Shown here piece by piece: positions 15,569 through 26,426 of a stretch of DNA of 64,000 bases. Location of the stretch: contig NZ_CP118225.1 in NCBI RefSeq assembly GCF_028768465.1, forward strand, positions 1,116,001 to 1,180,000, written 5' to 3'. Each line of letters starts with the position of its first letter. Within the stretch, counting starts at the first letter, position 1. The translations under genes were made by a program, and so were the position numbers. The notes under the pieces are model-generated. The model was not told the origin of the DNA, searched no databases, and saw only the letters and a list, made by a program, of their open reading frames with translations. Origin of the DNA: Rhodopirellula sp. P2 (GTDB lineage: Bacteria; Planctomycetota; Planctomycetia; Pirellulales; Pirellulaceae).

Positions 15569-18340
15569 ATGACAATCAGCTCCAGCACATCCACAAATTT
15601 CGCAAGTCAGTCTCTCCTCGTCGAGAACTTTCAACTGAGCGCCCGAGCGTCCAGTCAGGCTGAACCCGAAAGGCTCCTTCGTCGCGTGGACACCACGTCT
15701 GACCGGATCAATTCATTGGTTGCCGGGATCAGCGAAAAGCTCTTGGATGCTGCTCGGGTTGGAAGTTCTTTCACAAATTTCCAGGGCAGTATCGACACGG
15801 CTCTGACTGAAATCAGTGAACTCTTGGGGCAATCGTTGACGTTGGGCGGATCCGAGAATTCCGACGTGCGTGGTCTCGATTCCAGTCAAATCAAAGACTT
15901 GGAAATCCTTTCGCTGCCGCCCAATGCATCGGCTCGTTTCTCTGGTGGGATCACCCAGCAGGCTGGCAACGCCGAGATCATGATCACCGATGCGGGGCGT
16001 TTGCAGGGCGGCGGCACCCTGGATCTGAAGGTTGGTGACTCGGAGCGACGGATTCAGTTTCAACCGGGACGTTCCATTTCCGGGATGGCTCAACAAATCA
16101 ACTCGAAGAACGTTGGCGTCAAAGCGATGGAAGTGGATGGAAAACTGCGTTTGACATCGCGGACCTCGCAAAGCCTGGAGGCGACGGTGCGTCCGATCCG
16201 AACAGGACGGAACTATGGCGACAACCAGCTCTTCGGCGTCAACGAGTCGCAGGTGGATCGTGTGGATTTGAGCCGGTTGTCCAAAGGCGTCTCGCAGACC
16301 ATCCAGGGACAAGTCGACTCGGTGGCGACGGTTGCGAGACTGACCTATCAAGGCAGCGCCGGTGGGTTGGTCTCCGGCTCGGCCAACTTTGATTTGACCG
16401 GAGACCTTGGCACCGAGAATGTGGAAACCACTCGGGGTGAATCGTTGATTTCGTTTGCCGAGAAGATCAACAATGTGTCGGCGTTCACGGGGGTCAGGGC
16501 GGAAGTCAATGGCAACGAGCTTCGACTTGTGTCGCAGTTGCGTGGCGACGACGCGGAAGTTCGTCTGTCCAATGTTGTTCGCCAATTCCGCCCCACGATC
16601 GAAGGCGTCAACGCGGCACAAATTCCCCGATTTGATCTGCAGAGTATCGCAGACGGGGCGGAGGTCAATCTGTCCGGGACCGTCACCACCGCCGCTGACG
16701 CCGCCAAGTTGCAATACCAAGGCAGCGGTGGCAATGTCGTCGACACGGCTGTGTTCACTCTGTCGGGCAACTCAGGCAGCGAGCAAATCGCGATCGCTCA
16801 AGGGGAAGCTCTGACGGATGTTCGCGATCGAATCAATGCGGAGACGGAATCGACAGGAGTGGTTGCGACTGTCGATGGCGACACACTTCAGTTCCGTGGG
16901 CAGGCCGTGGGATCGTCGGAAAGCATCCAGGTGACATTGGACGACATCACGCAGTATGTCGACGTCGAGGGAGTCAACGCGAGTCAGATTCAAGGGTTCA
17001 CAGTGAACTCTTCGGAGCCTCGTTCGACCAACATTCTCAGTGGTACCGTGGACCAAACGGCCACCAAAGGGCAGCTGACTTATGATGGTTTTTGGGGGGC
17101 CGCCACCAGCAGAGCCACCTTCCATCTCACCGGTGAATTGGGAACCGTGGAAATGGATGTGTCGACGTTTCAATCGCTCAGTTCGCTTCGGGATGACATC
17201 AATGATCAGACTGGCGACACAGGTGTGGTCGCGACATTGTCGGGAAGCACGTTGACATTGGAGAGCCAAAACGAAGGCTCCAAAGGCACGGTCGAAGTGG
17301 ATGTGATATCTGGATCCTTCAGCACGGATGGCGGTGACGGCAATGGAAACGCCGCGGGCACGGACGCCCAGCTCACCATCAATGGTGAAGCGGTCACCGC
17401 CGATGGGAATCAGGTGGACTACACCGATTCACTGGGATCGTATTCCTTTGACGTGCAGTCTGGGTTCACGGGAGCGTTCGAGCCCATCGAGGTGACCACT
17501 TCGGACGGCGATTTCGATCTCACTGGAGGAGACGAAACCGGGACTGCCTATGGGGTGGACGCCGAGGCCACGATCAATGGCCAATCCTTCGTTGCGGATG
17601 GCAATGAATTTGAGATCACGATCGATTCCGCGGTGATGAGCTTTGACCTCGACACAGGGTTCCTGGGGGCGATCGATCCCATCACGTTGCGCTCGGAGGA
17701 GGACGAGTTTTCCGTCACAGGTGGTGATGGCAATGGCAACGCAAATGGGCAAGACGGGCAAGCGACCATCAACGGTGAAACGTACACTTCGGCGACCAAC
17801 ACGTTTGAGGTTTCCGTCGGCGAAAGTTCCATCGACCTCGAATTCGTTGACGAGTTTGTAGGGGCCTTGGACGCTTTTGAAATCGATTCCGAGGTCACCA
17901 TGCAGCGTCGGACGGGGACCCCCAGTACCTACGCCTCCTCGGCCAAGAGCGAGCAATTTGCGATCAACGGTCAAGCAGTGGACAAGGTTGATGGCCGGTA
18001 TGAATTCGAACAGGGCGGCGTTCGAATCGGGTTTCAACTCGCCGAAGGTTTTCGCGGCAGCTTCGAAAATTTTACCATCACGGCCAATGGCGCTGCCTCG
18101 GAGTTGTACCGTGGGTCTCAGATGTCCTCTTTGACGGGCACCGCCTTGGAAGCAACGCAAACCGCGCTAGTGGATCTGTTTCAATTGGCTTCGGGCGGCA
18201 AGTACGACAGCCAAAATTCAGACGCGCTGGATGCCTACAACGTGACCAAGGAGACCCTGGTCAATCTGCAATCGCTCTTGGGTGTCTCGACCTCGCGGGG
18301 ACGTTCACTCAATGGATTGCTGTTCGACCAAAACGCGTGA
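15569..18340 (+). CDS. Large flagellin-IN/FliD-like repeat protein
   Basis: A 923-residue protein probably acting outside the cell in or near the flagellum. The N-terminal 110 residues are helical and lack a signal peptide, as in flagellar axial proteins exported by the type III apparatus. The middle consists of tandem modules of about 120 residues matching the flagellin hook IN motif. Clear ones are near 246-340, 369-460 and 488-575 (for example ESLISFAEKINNVSAFTGV, ALTDVRDRINAETESTGV, SLSSLRDDINDQTGDTGV), and a degenerate one lies near 110-210. Three shorter repeats follow (about 587, 652, 717), each with GGDGNGN-like turns and a TINGE core like FliD D2/D3 segments, with a fourth degraded copy near 790. 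The C-terminus (SDALDAYNVTKETLVNLQSL) is helical again. It is not a normal flagellin, since it lacks the conserved N-terminal motif. It could be a hook-filament cap or junction protein, or an adhesin. Confidence 0.72.
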   Translation: MTISSSTSTNFASQSLLVENFQLSARASSQAEPERLLRRVDTTSDRINSLVAGISEKLLDAARVGSSFTNFQGSIDTALTEISELLGQSLTLGGSENSDVRGLDSSQIKDLEILSLPPNASARFSGGITQQAGNAEIMITDAGRLQGGGTLDLKVGDSERRIQFQPGRSISGMAQQINSKNVGVKAMEVDGKLRLTSRTSQSLEATVRPIRTGRNYGDNQLFGVNESQVDRVDLSRLSKGVSQTIQGQVDSVATVARLTYQGSAGGLVSGSANFDLTGDLGTENVETTRGESLISFAEKINNVSAFTGVRAEVNGNELRLVSQLRGDDAEVRLSNVVRQFRPTIEGVNAAQIPRFDLQSIADGAEVNLSGTVTTAADAAKLQYQGSGGNVVDTAVFTLSGNSGSEQIAIAQGEALTDVRDRINAETESTGVVATVDGDTLQFRGQAVGSSESIQVTLDDITQYVDVEGVNASQIQGFTVNSSEPRSTNILSGTVDQTATKGQLTYDGFWGAATSRATFHLTGELGTVEMDVSTFQSLSSLRDDINDQTGDTGVVATLSGSTLTLESQNEGSKGTVEVDVISGSFSTDGGDGNGNAAGTDAQLTINGEAVTADGNQVDYTDSLGSYSFDVQSGFTGAFEPIEVTTSDGDFDLTGGDETGTAYGVDAEATINGQSFVADGNEFEITIDSAVMSFDLDTGFLGAIDPITLRSEEDEFSVTGGDGNGNANGQDGQATINGETYTSATNTFEVSVGESSIDLEFVDEFVGALDAFEIDSEVTMQRRTGTPSTYASSAKSEQFAINGQAVDKVDGRYEFEQGGVRIGFQLAEGFRGSFENFTITANGAASELYRGSQMSSLTGTALEATQTALVDLFQLASGGKYDSQNSDALDAYNVTKETLVNLQSLLGVSTSRGRSLNGLLFDQNA

Positions 18341-18364
18341 GCAGCAGTCGAGTTCAATCCATGT

Positions 18365-19393
18365 TCAGTAACTGTTGGTGTCGATTCGCACCTTCCCTCG
18401 AAAGATCCAGTAGATCACGAGGGTGTAGCTGAGCACGCAGGGCATCCCCAGTCCGGCGATGATCAACATGATGTTCAGCGTGCCTTCGCTGCTGCGGGCA
18501 TTGTCCAGTGTGATGTTGTAGGCGGGGTCGATGGTCGAGAGCATGAAGTTCGGGTAGATCGCGACGCTGAACAAAGATGCGAGCGCCATGATCACCATCG
18601 CAGATGAAAAGAACGCGTACGCCGGTTTGCCCAGGTGCATGGCCCGAGGGATGTTCAGCACGGCCAATGCATTGAGGATCGGTACGATCCAGAGGAGGGG
18701 GTAGTTGGCGATGTTCTCGGTCGCATGAGGCACATGCCACCACGTCGCGAGGGTTGCCAGGGAGTACATTCCCGCGAACACGTAGAACAGGGGCGTGATC
18801 GCGGATCGCACTCGGTTCTGCAGTTCATGCTCGGTTTTGAGATACAAGTAGATTGCACCGTGCAGGGCAAACAGGGACACGGTCAACATCCCGATCATCA
18901 ACGGGTACCAACCCAATTGGCTGAGCAGGCTGCCTTCGTAGTGATACTTGGGGCCAAGTTCCATTCCCTGCATGATGTTTCCACCGGCGACGCCCAGCAG
19001 CATGGCCGCTGAAATGGACGACAGAAAGAAACCGAAGTCCCACAATCGTCGCCAGGTTGGCGAATGGACTTTGGAACGGAACTCGAGGCTGACGGCGCGT
19101 CCGATCAAGCAGGTCAGGAGCAGATAGAAAGCCAGGTAAAAACTGCTGAACACGGTGGCGTAAGCGACGGGGAACGCAGCAAACAAGGCTCCACCAAAGG
19201 TCACCAGCCAGACTTCATTGCCGTCCCAGAGCGGCCCGATGGAGTTCATCACCAGGCGACGCTCTTGATCGGTTTTCGCGAGGAATGGATGAAGGATTCC
19301 GACCCCCAGATCAAAGCCATCCAAGATCGCATAGCCGCACAACAGCACGCCCAACAACACAAACCAAACAAACGTTACGGTTTCGTAGCTCAT
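18365..19393 (-). CDS. cydB: Cytochrome bd ubiquinol oxidase subunit II
   Basis: A 342-residue polytopic membrane protein of the CydB family, the second core subunit of the bd-type oxygen reductase in the cytoplasmic membrane. The start [23 protein letters not shown] leads into [14 protein letters not shown] and then [23 protein letters not shown], a highly conserved CydB motif. There are about eight to nine hydrophobic segments. Its ATG overlaps the cydA stop by 4 bp, so the pair is translationally coupled. It converges with the flagellin-IN gene across 24 bp with no evident terminator. Confidence 0.95.
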   Translation of the reverse strand: MSYETVTFVWFVLLGVLLCGYAILDGFDLGVGILHPFLAKTDQERRLVMNSIGPLWDGNEVWLVTFGGALFAAFPVAYATVFSSFYLAFYLLLTCLIGRAVSLEFRSKVHSPTWRRLWDFGFFLSSISAAMLLGVAGGNIMQGMELGPKYHYEGSLLSQLGWYPLMIGMLTVSLFALHGAIYLYLKTEHELQNRVRSAITPLFYVFAGMYSLATLATWWHVPHATENIANYPLLWIVPILNALAVLNIPRAMHLGKPAYAFFSSAMVIMALASLFSVAIYPNFMLSTIDPAYNITLDNARSSEGTLNIMLIIAGLGMPCVLSYTLVIYWIFRGKVRIDTNSY

Positions 19394-20865
19394 CGCGTGT
19401 CCTCCTCGAGAAAGTCTCCGCCGTGCGATTTGCCGCTGCGTTCAAATTGCTCGGACATGGAATCCGCTCGCGTGGTTTGTTTGTGTTCCAGCAACGCCTC
19501 GACACTTTCAGGGCCGTGCTGAATCTTATGGTTCAGCACAAATACCCAGACCGCGAAAAGCATCGAGTAGATGATCCCAAACAGAATGATGGAACTGAGG
19601 ACTTGTTCGGCGGTCACGGATTCGCTGAGTCCATCGGCGGTCTTCAAACCCATCATCTCCACACCGTCTTGAACGGAGGGATAAACGATCCACGGTTGCC
19701 GACCAACTTCGGCGGTGACCCATCCCGCTTGATTGGCGGTCATCGCGGCAACGGGCATGAAGACAATGGTCCACAGCAACCAACGTCGCTGTGGCAACGA
19801 GTCGCGAAACCAGGACCAACAGGCCAGTCCCGCCACGCCGATCATCATCGTTCCCAAGCCAACCATCAGGTGAAAGGTTTGGAATGGCAACCACACCGGA
19901 GGTCGCTCGTCGGCCGGGATTTGGTCCATGCCCGGCACAGGTTCCCTGGGATCGTTGTAGACCATCAGGCTCAGCAGGTAGGGAAGTTGGACTCCGAAGT
20001 GAACGGTCTCGTCTTCCGCGTCGGGCCAGCCAAAAAGGTAGAGCCCCGTGGGCTCGTCAGTCGTCTCGAAGTGAGCCTCCATCGCGGCGAGTTTGGCGGG
20101 TTGTGTTTCGACGAGCTTCTGAGCCGAGTCATGTCCGGTCGCGGCCGCAAGGATCGTGAACAACAACGAGGTGGGCAGAGCGATCGACAAACAACGACGG
20201 GCGAACTCTTCATGTCGCCCTTTGAGCAAGTAGTAGGCGCAAACCGACGCAACGAAGAAGGCTCCCAAGACAAACGCACCGATCAAAGTGTGAGTCAGTC
20301 GGTCGACTGAGGAGGGATTGAAAACCATGGCCCAGAAATCAGTGACCTCGGCGCGGGGCATGGATTCGCCTTGCACGTCGTGCCACACAATGTGGTATCC
20401 CGCTGGCGTTTGTTGCCAACTGTTGGCGACCACGATCCAAACCGCGCTGAACATCGACCCCAGAAACACCATCAGCGTGCTGAACAGGTGCATGGTCGGT
20501 CCAACCCGGTCCCAGCCAAACACCAGCACGGCCAAGAACCCACTTTCTAAGAAAAAGGCGAAGATACCTTCGGCGGCGAGCGCCGATCCAAACACGTCGC
20601 CAACAAAGCGTGAGTAGGCGGCCCAGTTGGTGCCGAACTCGAATTCCATCACGATGCCGGTGGACACACCCATCGCGAAATTGACCGCGAAAACGCGGGT
20701 CCAAAACCGGGCGGCGGCTTCCCAGGCCGGATTGCGAGTTCGGTAGGAGGCGAGTTCGCAGAGGAACAACTGCAGTCCCAACCCGATCGACAGGGGCGGG
20801 AACAGGTAGTGGAACATGATCGTTCCGGCGAATTGCAACCGACTGAGAATCTCAACGTCCATCAT
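19390..20865 (-). CDS. cydA: Cytochrome bd ubiquinol oxidase subunit I
   Basis: CydA carries hemes b558, b595 and d and oxidises quinol. The 491-residue protein starts [30 protein letters not shown], with the conserved heme-ligand His of FHYLF. It contains [28 protein letters not shown] and the late motif [19 protein letters not shown]. The region of the quinol-binding Q-loop is present and of ordinary length. No cydX-like small gene is visible after cydB and no cydDC assembly transporter is in the window. A bd oxidase implies high-affinity respiration under low oxygen or stress; no FNR-type operator was recognised upstream (20866-21103). Confidence 0.95.
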   Translation of the reverse strand: MMDVEILSRLQFAGTIMFHYLFPPLSIGLGLQLFLCELASYRTRNPAWEAAARFWTRVFAVNFAMGVSTGIVMEFEFGTNWAAYSRFVGDVFGSALAAEGIFAFFLESGFLAVLVFGWDRVGPTMHLFSTLMVFLGSMFSAVWIVVANSWQQTPAGYHIVWHDVQGESMPRAEVTDFWAMVFNPSSVDRLTHTLIGAFVLGAFFVASVCAYYLLKGRHEEFARRCLSIALPTSLLFTILAAATGHDSAQKLVETQPAKLAAMEAHFETTDEPTGLYLFGWPDAEDETVHFGVQLPYLLSLMVYNDPREPVPGMDQIPADERPPVWLPFQTFHLMVGLGTMMIGVAGLACWSWFRDSLPQRRWLLWTIVFMPVAAMTANQAGWVTAEVGRQPWIVYPSVQDGVEMMGLKTADGLSESVTAEQVLSSIILFGIIYSMLFAVWVFVLNHKIQHGPESVEALLEHKQTTRADSMSEQFERSGKSHGGDFLEEDTR

Positions 20866-21103
20866 GGGAATGATCTTGGGGTTGATGTCGTAATGAATTC
20901 AGCACGGCGATTGACTTCTCACAGAACGAGAGATGTCATGAATGCCAGCACGCAAACGTCCCTTCAAATTATTGCGGCACGAAGGGTCGCGAAAGCTGTG
21001 GCGAAGCGTCACACGCGATGAACGGTCGCGAATTTGCCCGGCCGGGCATGCACCGGAGTGTCAGGCACATGCCAATCTCTTTCGCGAGATGATCGCGTGA
21101 AGA

Positions 21104-22537
21104 TCAAGCCAGGATATCGCGAACGACGTGACCGTGCACGTCGGTCAAACGGAACCGGCGGCCTTGGTACTTGTAGGTCAGTCGTTCGTGATCGATGCCC
21201 ATCAGGTTCAGGATCGTGGCATTGAAGTCGTGCACGTGGACTCCGTTTTCAGCCACGTTGTAGCTGAACTCGTCCGTCGTCCCATAGCTCATGCCGGGCC
21301 GGGTTCCGCCGCCGGCCATCCAGGTCGTGAAGCAACGCGGATGGTGATCTCGCCCGTAGTTACCAGGCGTCAGGGTGCCTTGTGAATACGACGTGCGTCC
21401 AAACTCACCGCCCCAGATGACCAAGGTGTCGTCCAGCATTCCCAGACGCTTGAGGTCTTTGACCAGCGCCGCGGATGCCTGGTCGGTTTCCTTGGCTTGG
21501 CCGGTGATTCCCTTGGGCAGATTGGAGTGTTGGTCCCATCCTTGGTGATAAAGCTGGATGAACCGAACATCGCGTTGGGCCAATCGTCGAGCCAGCAAGC
21601 AGTTGGCGGCGAAGGTCCCGGGTTGCTTGGCGTCTTCACCGTACAGTTCAAATGTGGATTCCGGTTCATCAGAGAAATCCGTTGCATCAGGAACACTGGT
21701 TTGCATCTTGAAGGCCATCTCGTACTGAGCGATGCGTGATTGAATCTCCGGATCAAATTCGCGTTGGAATTGATGCGAGTTCAAACGGTTGATCGAGTCG
21801 AGTTGTTGACGCCGATGATCGCGTGAAATCCCCTCGGGGTTGGAAAGATACAACACCGGGTCTTCACCGCCCCGGAACTGAACACCTTGATACTTGGAAT
21901 CCAAAAATCCGTTGCCCCACAAACGGGAGTACAGCGGTTGGCCGCCTTGGCCTTTGGTGACCAAGACCACGAAGGAGGGCAGTTCATCGTTTTCGCTGCC
22001 CAGTCCATAGGAGATCCACGAGCCGAGCGACGGTCGGCCCGCGATCTGCGATCCGGTTTGGAAGAACGTGATTGCAGGGTCGTGGTTGATCGCTTCGGTG
22101 TGCATCGATTTGATGAAGCACACGTCGTCAACGATGTCTCGGTGATACGGCAGCAGTTCGCTCAGCCAGGCACCGGATTGACCATGTTGAGCAAACTTGA
22201 ACTTGGAGGCCGCCACCGGCAGCGAACTTTGGTTGACCGACATGCCGGTCAAGCGTTGCTCGCCGCGGACCTCGGGAGGCAATTCGCGTCCGTGCATTTG
22301 TTCCAGCATCGGCTTGTGATCGAACAAGTCTTGCTGGGCCGGTCCGCCGGATTGGAACAAGTAAATGATCCGTTTTGCTTTGGGAGCAAAGTGCATCCCA
22401 CCGAGGTCCGGTGTGGGCGTCGCAGCCGATGCCATGTCTCGTCCGAGCAAGTGCGCCAGCGCGGCGGCACCCACGGTGGAGGTGGCTTGTTTGAGGAAGA
22501 CGCGGCGTTTGGATTGCAGTGAAAAGTCAGGGGTCAT
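21104..22537 (-). CDS. DUF1501 domain-containing protein (Tat-like signal)
   Basis: A 477-residue protein of the planctomycete-rich DUF1501 family, related in fold to alkaline phosphatase/sulfatase-like enzymes. It begins [20 protein letters not shown], a twin-arginine-like signal (KRRVFLK) followed by a hydrophobic stretch, so export by Tat is likely. Family landmarks include [47 protein letters not shown] and [18 protein letters not shown] 22537 was chosen because the longer frame to 22687 adds 50 residues ahead of the Tat signal. It follows the DUF1553 gene in the same direction (322 bp gap); the pair is a standard unit in this phylum. The function is not established, with polysaccharide degradation often proposed. 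Confidence 0.9.
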   Translation of the reverse strand: MTPDFSLQSKRRVFLKQATSTVGAAALAHLLGRDMASAATPTPDLGGMHFAPKAKRIIYLFQSGGPAQQDLFDHKPMLEQMHGRELPPEVRGEQRLTGMSVNQSSLPVAASKFKFAQHGQSGAWLSELLPYHRDIVDDVCFIKSMHTEAINHDPAITFFQTGSQIAGRPSLGSWISYGLGSENDELPSFVVLVTKGQGGQPLYSRLWGNGFLDSKYQGVQFRGGEDPVLYLSNPEGISRDHRRQQLDSINRLNSHQFQREFDPEIQSRIAQYEMAFKMQTSVPDATDFSDEPESTFELYGEDAKQPGTFAANCLLARRLAQRDVRFIQLYHQGWDQHSNLPKGITGQAKETDQASAALVKDLKRLGMLDDTLVIWGGEFGRTSYSQGTLTPGNYGRDHHPRCFTTWMAGGGTRPGMSYGTTDEFSYNVAENGVHVHDFNATILNLMGIDHERLTYKYQGRRFRLTDVHGHVVRDILA

Positions 22538-22710
22538 GATGGGTTCCCTCGCAAGGAAGAAGGCGAGTTGGGGGAGGACTTGGAAGGGTGGGAAGCAGAC
22601 TTCGGATGGACGGTTCGAAACAGGCAGGAATGTTTGCGGATGAACTCGTTCGAGACTTGGGCCGACGCGGCGAAGCATCTTTGACAACCCGAATGCAGAA
22701 GCGAGGGATT

Positions 22711-22825
22711 CGATGTGGTCCCTCGCTCACGCGTCGGGTTGTGATTCTGATGTAGGTTGGCCACTCTTGGCCGACATCCACAACTCTGACCGGCAAGAGT
22801 TCCCAATCTGCCTGCGTTGAAAATG
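22711..22825. repeat. Composite dispersed intergenic repeat
   Basis: This lies in the 322-bp gap between DUF1553 and DUF1501. Two pieces recur elsewhere in the window. GATGTGGTCCCTCGCTCACG (22713 on) reappears at 33909 and 58130. The segment GGTTGGCCACTCTTGGCC...CTGCCTGCGTT (22757-22819) reappears inverted at about 58028-58092. Both contain hairpins. The rest of the gap shows nothing notable. Confidence 0.7.
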
Positions 22826-22859
22826 GCGGCGATGTACCAACGCGGGCTCGTCTGTCTGT

Positions 22860-25800
22860 TTAGCGTTTCCAAATCGTGGCGTCCAAGTTCAGGATGACTT
22901 GGCACAACGAGGTCATTGCGGCGAGTTCAGGAAGGGAAACTTCGCGGGGCAATTCTCGTTCGCCGATGGACAGGTAGCTTTGGGCGGACTCGGGGGCTTT
23001 CTCGAAGAAGCTGAGTTCGCGTTGATAAAGCGTGACAAGTTCTTCTCGTTCGGTTGCATCCGGACGACGTCCGGCCAGCTTCAGAAACGCGTTTTCAATT
23101 CTCTGGTCAGGGTCTTGGTCGTTCACCAAGTTGGTCGCCAATACGCGGGTCGCTTCGATGAACTGTTCATCGTTGAGCAGCACGAGTGCTTGCAACGGCG
23201 TGTTCGTTCGCGAGCGTTTGACGGTGCAGACTTCCCGTGTTGATGCATCGAAGACCATCATGTTGGGAAGTGGTGCGGTGCGTTTCCAAACGGAATACAG
23301 CGACCGTCGGTAGAGCGCCTTGCCGACCGATTGTTGATACGCAGGCGACATCCCGTTGGATTCACGCCACAGGTCTTGGCCGGGTTGGTAGGGTGACACC
23401 GGGGGGCCGCCCATCTCGGGGTTCAGCAACCCAGAGGCGGCCAGTGCGAGGTCGCGAATTTGTTCGGCTGCGAGTCGATATGATGGGCCCCGGGCGAGCA
23501 GACGATTGGTCGGGTCGCTTTCGAATTTGTCCTGCGTGCAGCGGGAATCCTGGCGATAGGTCGCGGAGAGCACGATGTTCCGGCACATCCGTTGGATGTC
23601 CCAGTCGTGGTCAATGAAGTCGCGGGCCAACCAATCGAGAAGTTCAGGGTGCGTTGGCAGGTCACCTTGCAAACCAAAGTTCTCAGGCGTGCGGACCAAC
23701 GGGTCGGCGAAGAAGTTGCCCCACAGTCGGTTGACGGCAACCCGAGCGGTCAGCGGGTGTTCGGGATGCGTGATCCATTGAGCCAGCCCCAGGCGATCTT
23801 TGGGAGCATCTTCAGGGAACGGAATCGGGATGGCTTTCAAGACCGTTCGTTGCACGCGAGTGGTTTCGTCGGTCTTGGCATCGTATTCCCCGCGGAGCAA
23901 CAGGTGCGTTTGGCGAGGTTCGTCCATCTCACGCATGATGGGGACTTCTTGGATGACTTCTTCGGCCATCACGAATTGATGCCGAGCCTGGCGAAGCTTG
24001 GCAAACGCCTCGCGTGTGTCTTGATCCAACGCGGACGCGAATGTGGCGGCGTCAGCGGGGCGAGCTTCGCCCGTCGCCAAGACTTGCAGTTCAAGCGGCG
24101 TCAGGTTGCGTTCGTACAGTCGGACGTCATCGATCAAGCCGCCCGCGAATCCGCGAGCCCGGAAACGCTGGCCGATCACGAAGTCTCCGCCATGGTCGAC
24201 GACGACGTTGCATGATTTTTTGACTTCGTCTCGCAGCGTCACCGTCTCCAGTTCTTGACCGTTGAGGAAGAGTTTCAGCCCCGATGCTTGGGACGACCCG
24301 TCGTAGGTTGCGGCGACTTGATGCCATTGGTTGGCTGAAATGGGTTCCACTGTTCGAACGCTGATGGCGTTGCCCGGCCAAACCCGAGCCATACGAGATT
24401 CGAGGTGACCGTCTTGGATCGTCAGGTCGTACCCGTTGTAGCCGCAGTCCGTTCCGCGCGTGTGATGGACGATCAGGCTGCGTTCCGAAGATCGTTCGGG
24501 ATCATTGAGCGTGACAACAACGGTGAAAGGCGTCCAACGATCCAGCGGTTCAATGTCGTGAGCGGTCACACCGCGTTCGCCGTCCAGCTTCAATGCCATT
24601 CGGTCGATCGGACCGGTGGGTTGATTGGACGCTGCTTCTTTGGAATCGTCTTTGTCCGCCAAGCGAGCTTTTTCGTCATCGGCCAGCGTTGGGTTCAGCC
24701 GAGCGATCTCGCAATTTTCGACGGGGACCAAATCACACATCTTCGCCCAAGACCGGTCGGACTCGGATGGGTGATAGACAGGTTTGACAGCGTTGTCGAA
24801 TCCTTGGTCCAGCGCCAACGCGAGGCGGAGGTCGGGGATGTCGTCGGCGGTGATGGAAGTCGCTTCGCTGGCCTTGAAACGTTCCTTGGTAGCTGCAAGA
24901 ACCGCTTGGTAATGTTGTTCTGAAGAGGCCAGTTCTGCACGAGCTTGTTCGAGTGCCGCGGATTCTTCTTCGGTCGGAAGCAGCATCGATGGGCAGGGGA
25001 CTTTTTCGGTGCGATCGTAGACACCGCTTTCGTCGATCGAATTGAAGAACGCCGAGAGCGAATAGAAGTCACGTGCGGTGATCGGATCGTACTTGTGATC
25101 GTGGCAACGGGCACATTCCAAGGTCAGTCCCATCACAGCGGTGCTGAAGGTGTGAACGCGATCGGCAGCGTTCTCGATTCGCCACTCTTCGAAGACCGCG
25201 CCGCCTTCATTGTTGAGACGATGAATGCGATTGAAAGCGGTCGCCAATTGCTGGTCTCGCGTTGGTTCTTCCAACAGGTCACCGGCGATTTGCCAGGTCA
25301 AGAAATCGTCGTAAGGAAGGTTCTGGTTCAGGGCACGAACGACCCAGTCGCGATAAGGCCACTGGGTGTTGAGTTTGTCGCTTTGGTAGCCGTAGGAATC
25401 GGCGTAGCGTGCGACGTCGAGCCAGGCGATCGACATGTGTTCGCCGTACGCGGAGGACTTCAGCAGCTCATCGACCGCATCTTCATACGCTCTTTCGCGA
25501 TCTTTCTGGACGGCTTGCTCAAAGCTTCGAATCGATTCCGCTGATGGTGGCAACCCGGTCAAGTCCAACGTGACTCGTCGCAACCAACGCAACGGATCCG
25601 CTTCAGGGTTGGGCTGTTGCCCGGCCGCTTCGATCTTGGCCAGGACAAATGGATCGATGGTTTGCTTGGGCCAGTCTGCCTGTTTGACCGAGGGCACTTC
25701 CACTGCGAGAGGAAGCTTTTCAAACGACCAGTGCGCTGCGTAGGGAGCTCCTTCGTCGATCCAACGCTTCAGCATTTCCTTCTGCTCGTTGGTCAGTTCC

Positions 25801-26084
25801 AGATTCGCGTGCGGCGGCGGCATCAGCAGATCGGGATCGTCGCTTTGAATGCGGTCCAACAACTCGTCCGATTCCAAGACGTACGCGGCATCTTCGCGAA
25901 CATCCAATCGCAGGTCCGCTTCCCGGGTGGCTTCATCGGGACCGTGGCAGAAGTAGCAACGGTCCGAAAGAATCGGCCGGATGTCGCGATTGAAATCAAT
26001 GTCGTCGGCCGCCTGGACGAGGGTGCAGGTCACCGCCGGGCAAATGAAAAGCAAAGGGATCAGGTTGCGAAAGGAAACGAACAT
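22860..26084 (-). CDS. PSCyt1-PSCyt2-LamG-PSD1 protein (DUF1549/DUF1553)
   Basis: A 1074-residue exported protein. A signal peptide (FRNLIPLLFICPAVTCTLVQA) is followed by a planctomycete cytochrome C domain with one heme motif CYFCHG (Cys43, Cys46, His47). DUF1549 (about 140-350, with LRWLRRVTLDLTGLPPS and DEYDDFLTWQ-like YDDFLTWQIAGD) comes next. A LamG/concanavalin-like insert (about 490-680, with WTPFTVVVTLNDPE and DDVRLYERNLTPLELQ) precedes the C-terminal DUF1553 (NRLWGNFFADPLVRTPENFG, TPLQALVLLND). ATG 26084 directly precedes the signal peptide. The frame is open upstream for 276 more codons and antisense to the AraC gene, which I regard as chance. It forms a unit with the DUF1501 gene and is divergent from a PAS-AraC regulator. 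A role in processing complex carbohydrate is inferred from the family's context only. Confidence 0.9.
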   Translation of the reverse strand: MFVSFRNLIPLLFICPAVTCTLVQAADDIDFNRDIRPILSDRCYFCHGPDEATREADLRLDVREDAAYVLESDELLDRIQSDDPDLLMPPPHANLELTNEQKEMLKRWIDEGAPYAAHWSFEKLPLAVEVPSVKQADWPKQTIDPFVLAKIEAAGQQPNPEADPLRWLRRVTLDLTGLPPSAESIRSFEQAVQKDRERAYEDAVDELLKSSAYGEHMSIAWLDVARYADSYGYQSDKLNTQWPYRDWVVRALNQNLPYDDFLTWQIAGDLLEEPTRDQQLATAFNRIHRLNNEGGAVFEEWRIENAADRVHTFSTAVMGLTLECARCHDHKYDPITARDFYSLSAFFNSIDESGVYDRTEKVPCPSMLLPTEEESAALEQARAELASSEQHYQAVLAATKERFKASEATSITADDIPDLRLALALDQGFDNAVKPVYHPSESDRSWAKMCDLVPVENCEIARLNPTLADDEKARLADKDDSKEAASNQPTGPIDRMALKLDGERGVTAHDIEPLDRWTPFTVVVTLNDPERSSERSLIVHHTRGTDCGYNGYDLTIQDGHLESRMARVWPGNAISVRTVEPISANQWHQVAATYDGSSQASGLKLFLNGQELETVTLRDEVKKSCNVVVDHGGDFVIGQRFRARGFAGGLIDDVRLYERNLTPLELQVLATGEARPADAATFASALDQDTREAFAKLRQARHQFVMAEEVIQEVPIMREMDEPRQTHLLLRGEYDAKTDETTRVQRTVLKAIPIPFPEDAPKDRLGLAQWITHPEHPLTARVAVNRLWGNFFADPLVRTPENFGLQGDLPTHPELLDWLARDFIDHDWDIQRMCRNIVLSATYRQDSRCTQDKFESDPTNRLLARGPSYRLAAEQIRDLALAASGLLNPEMGGPPVSPYQPGQDLWRESNGMSPAYQQSVGKALYRRSLYSVWKRTAPLPNMMVFDASTREVCTVKRSRTNTPLQALVLLNDEQFIEATRVLATNLVNDQDPDQRIENAFLKLAGRRPDATEREELVTLYQRELSFFEKAPESAQSYLSIGERELPREVSLPELAAMTSLCQVILNLDATIWKR

Positions 26085-26426
26085 GATGGATTCGCAGCGG
26101 TGGGGGGAAGGTTGCTGGGGGGCGAGACGGTCCGGGCAGGCAGACTGCAGCCGGGATTCAATTCGTTTGGGTTTGATCGGCGGGGTGTGGTTGGCGTTCC
26201 ACTGGCGCACATCCAGGTTCTTGTCTTCGTCGACGCAAACATCATGACCGTGCATGATTGGCTGGCTTTCGATCTGGTAGGAATTCTGAAGCACGCCATC
26301 GACGTACTCCGGTTCTGAGCGAGCGGAAGGAGGTGCCGCTCGGGGTTGATTGATTCCGAGACCAGTTTCGCTGGGAAAACGTTGGTTGTCTTGCATGAAG
26401 CGATTATTCTTGTGTAAAAAAACAGC
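26085..26426. other. Divergent control region between DUF1553 and AraC regulator
   Basis: A 342-bp spacer that should hold promoters for both directions and possibly the regulator's binding sites. All frames on the minus strand are partly open but unconvincing. An AT-rich patch (GATTATTCTTGTGTAAAAAAA) sits just before the AraC ATG. No clear direct repeat typical of AraC operators was seen by eye. Confidence 0.35.
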
